A DNA stretch of 64,000 nt from Blattamonas nauphoetae (taxonomy: Eukaryota > Preaxostyla > Oxymonadida), in contig JARBJD010000127.1 in assembly GCA_033064195.1 (NCBI GenBank), positions 124,001 to 188,000 on the forward strand. The letters are read 5' to 3'. The notes under the pieces were generated by a model that was not told the origin of the DNA, ran no database searches, and worked only from the letters and a program-made list of their open reading frames with translations. Numbering within the stretch: the first letter of the stretch is position 1; each line of letters opens with the position of its first letter. The translations under genes were made by a program, and so were the position numbers. Below, in pieces: positions 58,201 to 64,000 of the stretch.

Positions 58201-59204
58201 GTTGGGTCGAGGAGCGATTCGCTGAGTTTGGTGAAGAGAGGAGAGGAAGACTGGCTGAGTGCGGAGATCAGGTTCAGGTGTCGATCGTGACGGAAGGGAG
58301 TGTCGGAGGGAGAAGAGGAGAGATCGACTGTTTCGAGAAACGAGTCGATGAGGTCGGGATGGGCTGAGGAAGAGATGTAAGAGTGAGGATGCTCAAAATG
58401 GCACACCATTCAGAAACGTGGCAGTGTGTTGGAGACATTGGGACAGAAGATTCATGAGATGGTTTCCCCTCTGACTTCCTTCGTACAAAGTCAGATTGTT
58501 GACGTGGCCAATGAATGCAGCGATCCTCTTCACTGGATCCTGAAGGAATTGGGAGAACAACGAAAAATCAAACATGTTCTTTTTTTGAGATTTCGACGAT
58601 CTTTTGAAGGTCACGATAATCGAAGTCCATGTCGGGATGTTCAGTTTGTTCACGCAGGATGGCTTCCGAAAAGGCGGGGAAATTGGTGACGATAGTTTCA
58701 TACACCGCATCACCAACACCAATGATCGCACATGCCATCATTTCATTGCACAGAATGTCCATAAACGCCGAAAAAGTGGATCGTCCTTTTGGGTGGTCAT
58801 TAATCAGATATGGGAGAGGGTTACACAGAAAATTGCGGAGAAGGGAGGAAAGGTCTTCTGAGAGAAATTCAATCGAGACCAGAGGGCATATTTCAGACAG
58901 TTGGGCCAGTTGGTTGAGTCGTCTGTTGTTGGTTTGATTCGGCTGGATCTGTTTGATCATCGAGTGGGAGAGTCCTGAATTGTGAAACAGAATGAGCACA
59001 TCTTCAGAACACGACACTGAAACAATCAACGAAGGAGAAACAGACCGATTGTGTCCAGCGACTCAATATCGATTTCCTGGAGATGAGAGCATAGAATACG
59101 AAGGATAATGAATAAAAAGAGCGAACTTCAATATCACGATACGACAAGGCATCAAGAATCGATTCTGCTTGTGTTCTGTGATAAAAATTTTCACATTCAA
59201 ACAA
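55239..59204 (-). CDS. Alpha-helical repeat protein with Gly/Phe (FG)-rich tail, at least 5 exons
   Basis: Coding order: exon A about 59204-59127 (start not found), B 59076-59046, C 59016-58574, D 58539-58407, E 58363-55239. The introns (50, 29, 34 and 43 nt, GT-AG) keep frame, giving about 1243 residues from exon B. Apparent ATG 58409 is intron sequence. The body is helical, without a known domain (LVVLSAASTHDELSTAAV-like amphipathic repeats), suggesting a HEAT-like solenoid. The last ~110 residues hold many FG dipeptides (PPFGVFGQ, PFGGFGFQQ, PQFGGQ) and an RGG-like basic patch (RPRNRGGRRQRGG). This recalls FG nucleoporins or RNA-binding tails. The final eight or nine residues (SSKITRRG) come from the fold-back element. 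A partial copy lies in the hAT-type element at 18650-19500. Confidence 0.7.
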
Positions 59205-59318
59205 GAGTACTCCGAGGCAAAGCTATCAAGAGGGGAACAAATGAAATGTGTCTTTCGACGGGTTGTCAGTTTCAAAAAGTGGGAATCGGGATCAAACACT
59301 CACAAAACGGTTGTTGCG

Positions 59319-60414
59319 ATGGAACCGAAGAAAGAACCACTTCCTCCTCGTCGTCGCATCCTTCAAACCCAACATCTTGAACCACCTTCCTCTCCATCAC
59401 CAGTTTCATCAACGCTCTTGAGACCCACCAGCTCTCGAAAAGCTGTCTCGAAGTACGTGCAAAGCAGTTCCTCACTCCCAAGTCTTCCTCCATCATCACA
59501 AATTCCACCAAATGAACACATGACGGATATCTCCAAACCAACAGCTATAGCTAGAAGGAGTATTTCAACACAAAAAGTTAACCCCAAACAGCCATTCGAC
59601 ACCACAACTCTTCATCAAACCATTCAGACTCTTGAATTGGAAGTGAAGAGGCTCAAAGAAGAACACTCACAAATCAAACCAAAAGACACTGTCCAACTCA
59701 GTCGCTCCACTCAAACACCCATCATAGAAAGGTCGCGGCCAAGTCAAGCATCTCTGCCCGTCTCTCCAAAGAAACAACAGGGAGAATCGATTGGATACGA
59801 TCTCACAGACGTCTTTGCTTTTCGGGCATCTCTCGGAACTATTTTTAGGGGTCGATGAGCGATGTGTTCAGATCAGTCAGAATAATCAAGAATTAGCAAC
59901 CGAACCCATCTCAAATCGCATTTTCAGCAGTCTGGAAATGTCCCCAGTGGAAATCTCGCTTCTCTCTCCTTATATCGAAGTGACTCTAGTGAGCCAAAGC
60001 CCCGTGACTCAATTCGTCAAATTTGGGCGTTTTGAAACCCTTGGCTCTCTGAGGAAAAGGAATTCCGAAATATTTTACTCAGACGCGCGACAAACCACAT
60101 TTTTGAAGACCATAGATACAATCATTGACGATGCCGAACCAACCAAACTTCCTGGTCCTAAATCTCCTCCATCTCCAGCTACTGACGAAAGAGTGGAGTC
60201 AATCGCCCTTTCGGATGATGTTGAACTTAACCAGCTCACAACTGGTAACACACTTGCACTACTCACAGATATTTCGCCACTCGTGATCGAAGTGACACTC
60301 CGCACGAACAACAACTCGACAACAATGGAAATGAACAGATTCGAGAAAATGAAAACTCTGATTGATCCAGCTGCTGCTCTACGCTGGAATGGCAAGGATG
60401 ATGTCACGTATTGA
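59319..60414 (+). CDS. Protein of unknown function, 2 exons
   Basis: ATG at 59319 (MEPKKEPLPPRRR). Exon 1 is 59319-59759, a 49-nt GT-AG intron spans 59760-59808, and exon 2 is 59809-60414, giving 348 aa. The N-terminal ~100 residues are Ser/Pro-rich and probably disordered. A short coiled coil follows (LELEVKRLKEEH, about residue 108). Exon 2 looks folded, with repeated beta-strand patterns (SLLSPYIEVTLVSQSPVTQF, ISPLVIEVTLRTNNNSTTM). These two segments resemble each other, suggesting an internal duplication. It is divergent from the helical-repeat gene and only about 115 bp from it. No family recognised. Confidence 0.6.
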
Positions 60415-60487
60415 TGCTGTGGAGTTCGCGTGAATCCATCGCTCACTCTGGACTCCCTCTCCGCCCACTTCTCGCTCCTTCCACAGC

Positions 60488-62179
60488 ATGCCATCTCCAA
60501 CGAAGACGAATGAAGCTGTCAGCATCAGAAATCGCAACCGTTCTGGCTGCCTGAAGCTCCAGTGAGGATCACGCTGGATGTGATGGGAGGAGACTACAGA
60601 GTCAGAATTGTGGTTGTGTGTGGAGACGTGAAGAAAGAGTTTGAGCGAGTGAGCTGCAGGACGAGTGGATTGGAGATGAAGAAGATGGTTGGGAAATCGC
60701 TGAAAGTTGATTGGCGTCGAGTCAGACTTTGGAAGGATGAACAGAACGAGGAAGGAGGAACAACCGAACCAAGACAGATGAACACGAAGAAGGAAGGGAC
60801 ATCTGAAGGAGCGCATCTCAGCCATCATCGCACCATGCTCACCGACGACAACATCTCCTCTCTCCGCCACCACACACACATTGACCTCACGTGCTCGATC
60901 TCGTCGAACACAACGTCCGTCGTCATCTCACACGAGCTCAAGACACCCACCTTCCTCGTCCCCTCCTCACTTCCAATTCGGGACGTTCACGTCGCGCTCA
61001 TTGCTCCCTGTCCGTTTGTCGATCTGCAACGTTATCACATCCCCCTCTTGTTCGTCGATGGTCGTTTCCACTTCCAGTTCTCAACGCTCCCAATCGGCTT
61101 TGTTTATGATTCACCCATCCTCAACGTCACTGTCCACGATCCATTCGAGAAAACACTCGTGGACACAGTGTCAGTTCAGGGGCGGAGAGAACAGATCAGC
61201 GTTCCACTCGTCTGGCTCCACTCCCTCCTGGTCAAGTTCTTGGAAAGCAGAGATCTTGACACGGAACATTACATCCGCAGTTTCGTCATCTTTGACTCAG
61301 AGGCTCGACCGTTCGGGACACACAGTGCCCTCGACATCCACGTTGAGACTGACAGAAGCGTTCCAATGGTTCATGCTGTGTCGAGTTCAAAACTCCCCAT
61401 TCGATTCTTCGATGCGGACGGAAATCCTCGCTTTCTGGATTTCCATCCGATTCAACCGTACTGGCGTGGTGTGATTGATTCATTCTTAAAAAGAACGATC
61501 CAAAGGCCATTGAAAGCGGAAGCACTGCCCGATTTGTGGATGGACAGGAAGAAGACAGCGAGGCGGATGGAGGAGAAGATGGATGGGACGATGAACTTGC
61601 TTCCACAAGCGACGATGAGAACGATGCGGATCAAGTTGTCGGACAAAGCGAGGAAGAAGCACCGGAAGGAGAGAATGGTCAGTTTGACCCACATTTCGAC
61701 ATCAACTCGGAATACTCCCTCGATACAACAGAAAGAACAACGCACCGATTGCTCCGAAATATCCTGTCCAACAGCCTTTCACTAACGTCTCTCTCCGAAT
61801 CGTGAAAGTGAGGGCGATCTGCAGACTCTCTGGAGCGATGGACACAACGGTCGAATGCATATTGCCCTTTGTCCGATCTCATTTTGTCACCATTCGAGAC
61901 TCGTTCGATCAAATTCTTCAAGAACGCCTCGCGGTCTTTCTATCAAAACCTCATTATCTGCTGGATGTGCACGTGCTGAAGATGCGACGGACTGGCCGCA
62001 CCAAGTTTGAGTCCACGCGGGTCGAAACAGTCGATGTTCTGGCTGACGTGGAAGTGCGGTCGGATATGATTGAAGTGTCAGTGGAAGTTGTGTCAGGGCT
62101 GATGGAGTGTCGGGAGATGGAAGGGACACTGAAGAAAACACACATCTCCAGACATTTGCGAGCTGAGATCAATCCCTAA
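60488..62179 (+). CDS. Protein of unknown function, 4 exons, possible ubiquitin-like start
   Basis: Exons 60488-60539, 60563-61470, 61506-61765 and 61825-62179 join in frame to 524 aa. The introns (23, 35 and 59 nt) are GT-AG. The 23-nt first intron is very short and is inferred from frame only. Residues about 18-70 (RITLDVMGGDYRVRIVVVCG...EMKKMVGKSLKVDWRRVRLW) could be a ubiquitin-like fold. The middle is beta-rich (VHVALIAPCPFVDLQRYHIP, YIRSFVIFDSEARPFG). Exon 3 is very acidic (EEDSEADGGEDGWDDE). The C-terminal ~110 residues are beta/alpha (VECILPFVRSHFV, VDVLADVEVRSDMIEVSVEV). I do not recognise it. It follows the 59319 gene by 73 bp in the same direction. Confidence 0.6.
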
Positions 62180-64000
62180 TGTTCTGAGATCAACTGACCT
62201 CAGCTCCCTTTTTTTAGGCTGAGATCAGACTCCTATTTCTGATGGTTTATGATGTTAAGAGGACGGACGAAAGACAAAATCTTGAGGACAGAGGACAGGG
62301 GTCCTGTCCTCCTCGGAAAATCAGCTTTGTTTTCCTCCATTTCATCTGAATTCACCTTCTCTCTGTTCTTCAAACACTCTTTGTCTCTATTCGGACCTGT
62401 TCAATACCAGAGAATGCTTCAAAATGTCTGAAAAGAAGTTTCTTCACCCCGCACTTTTTTCATGGAATTTTCTGACTATATAGCAGACTTGATCCTTCAA
62501 TATTCGATCATATCCATCGTATGACATTAAAAAGGGCGGTAATATGTGTGAAAATCAGTTTGGTGGTGAATCACGAGCCGTAGGGGCTCTGTCTCCTAAA
62601 CTCCTAATTAGGAGTTTAGAGGACGATCGGCCCAAGAGAGGACAAAGAGGAGGACAAATCGGACAAGCACCTTATATTCACACTGGAACTTTCTCTCAAT
62701 TAGTTCATCCAACTTCTGCACTTATCTCAAAAGAGGACAAATCGGACAAATCGGACATGTCCTGTCCTGTCCGATTGATCTGATCAACACACCCATCGCA
62801 TCGTGTGTGAGTCCTCTCTTTTCTTTCAGGATCTCTTATCACGTTATTTGAATTCAGTTCTTCATTCAACCCTTCTCTTGTCGAGTTCTAATTCAATTTT
62901 GTCTGTGTTGAATCCAAATTCGTGAAAAACCACTTGACCCAGAAATGACTCCTCTTCTTCTTGTCATTGATATCGTATCGAATTAATCTGATGAAAAATC
63001 ACTCTATCAGTATGTATCTCCGCTGTTATAACCCTCTTCTTCCCATGTTTCTCATCATTTATCCGACATAGATGACTTGATCGTGTAACAATCTGAAATA
63101 AACAGAAAGAAATGAAATAGGAAAAACTCCCAACATCAGTATGCATCTTTATTGTTTCTATACTCATTTTCATCAATTAGCCGAACCACATACCTCCTCT
63201 GTTCTTCCGAACAACACGGAGAACTTCAAGGACATCCCGTTCCCGACACTGTCCATAACTCCGCCTTTCTCTTTGTCAGAACGTGATTTGAAGGAACCAA
63301 TCACCTCTTCAGATTTGACACAATCTCCGACTCACTCACAATCGAGAACTGTATCGAAGCCAAACGGAAGGAGGATCTGAACGTGCCGCTCTCCGAAAAT
63401 AGGCTACTGCCACAGAATGAAACAGATTCCCTCTTCGTACACACGGGAAATGATGTGTTGAGCGGGTCTTATTCATGCAAAGAATTGCGGAACGAACGTG
63501 GGCAGCCAATTTACAACCAGCCTCCGATGATTAGGCGGATGACTCACTTTTTCTCGATCAACTTCCGAAACAAACCACCAAGTGCGACTCTGACGATATT
63601 TCATCATTCTGCTCTGACTTGCGATTGAAGAGAAGCCGACACGAGAAAATGGCGATCAAGACGGATTTCACCGCATACTCGATTTAAAATACGATAAATA
63701 TCATGCGCATCAGTACCTAGTCTCATCAACGACGATGAATCTTCGAGGAAAAGAAACAAGAATCTATTCTACATGGTTGGTGGACGAAGCTCGTCAACAT
63801 GAATCTCGGACGTGGAAAAACAAAGCAAACTACCATGAAGAAACGATCAAATTCATATTTATCTTCTCAAATTGTTCGATTTATGTTTCATGGATGATAA
63901 TTGATTGTCGAGGGATGTTTCTTTCGAACGGACAACTCTCGAACTCCAACGTGGTCATTTCGTCAAGCATGATCATCTCAAATCCTACATGTTCCCCATT
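62180..64000. other. Non-coding to the window end; short repeats
   Basis: 62173-62245 is a ~70-bp repeat also found inverted at about 47525-47600 (GACCTCAGCTCCC, AGACTCCTATTTC). 62250-62330 and 62590-62790 hold GAGGACAAATCGGACA-type repeats and palindromes (CTCCTAATTAGGAG at about 62601). Short open stretches at 63141-63628 (SITPPFSLSERDLKEP) may belong to a gene that continues outside, but I cannot support one. Confidence 0.5.

Noticed and set aside
58393-58409. ATG at 58409 as start of the helical-repeat protein
   Set aside because: It lies at an exon-intron boundary. Splicing of 58364-58406 joins two protein-like frames, and the same intron is conserved in the copy near 18.7 kb.

Overview
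The window is nuclear DNA of a eukaryotic protist. The evidence is many short GT-AG introns, an intron-containing tRNA-Met, a cyclin, an SH3 protein and several classes of DNA transposon. The giant secreted or transmembrane beta-helix proteins ending in pseudokinases, together with a repeated ~350-aa solenoid-like family, match my memory of the oxymonad Blattamonas nauphoetae or a close relative. I could not search a database, so that assignment is inference. Intact genes end with TAA, TAG or TGA, which argues for the standard code.

Layout. 1-5638: 5'-truncated, broken surface pseudokinase gene (+) with tandem 645-bp modules and an inserted 545-bp element. 6496-7047: truncated member of the ~350-aa family. 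7597-12050: second beta-helix membrane protein (+), with a frame change. 12.1-20.9 kb: transposon graveyard holding a pogo-like and a Merlin/ISXO2-like transposase remnant, a small hAT-type element, and a 3.3-kb hAT-type element that carries a minisatellite and a fragment of a host gene with its introns. 21.0-29.6 kb: compact gene island with an NlpC/P60 hydrolase, a secreted metallophosphoesterase (5 exons), a secreted ten-module cationic-peptide repeat protein, a cyclin, an 8-exon coiled-coil protein and tRNA-Met. 30.2-38.3 kb (-): third surface pseudokinase gene, split by a 594-bp hAT-type element. 38.5 kb: small SH3 protein. 39.7-45.0 kb (-): three members of the ~350-aa family, two of them a tandem duplicate with a near-identical patch. 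45.2-53.2 kb (+): fourth surface gene, split by a 2.9-kb element related to the one in the first gene. 53.9-55.3 kb: 1.4-kb fold-back element lying exactly at the end of a helical-repeat/FG-rich protein gene (55.2-59.2 kb, -). 59.3-62.2 kb: two intron-containing genes of unknown function (+). 62.2-64.0 kb: repeats only.

Main themes. (1) Three of the four surface genes each carry a DNA transposon with a clear target-site duplication. In each case, dropping the element and one copy of the duplication restores a continuous frame across the junction. (2) The surface proteins share a plan: signal peptide, beta-helix and Ig-like repeats, one transmembrane helix, then a cytoplasmic kinase-like domain lacking catalytic residues. 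(3) Two of the transposons carry host-like gene pieces. (4) The ten-module secreted protein looks like a precursor of amphipathic cationic peptides, each closed by a seven-residue disulfide loop. It is the best candidate for something undescribed.
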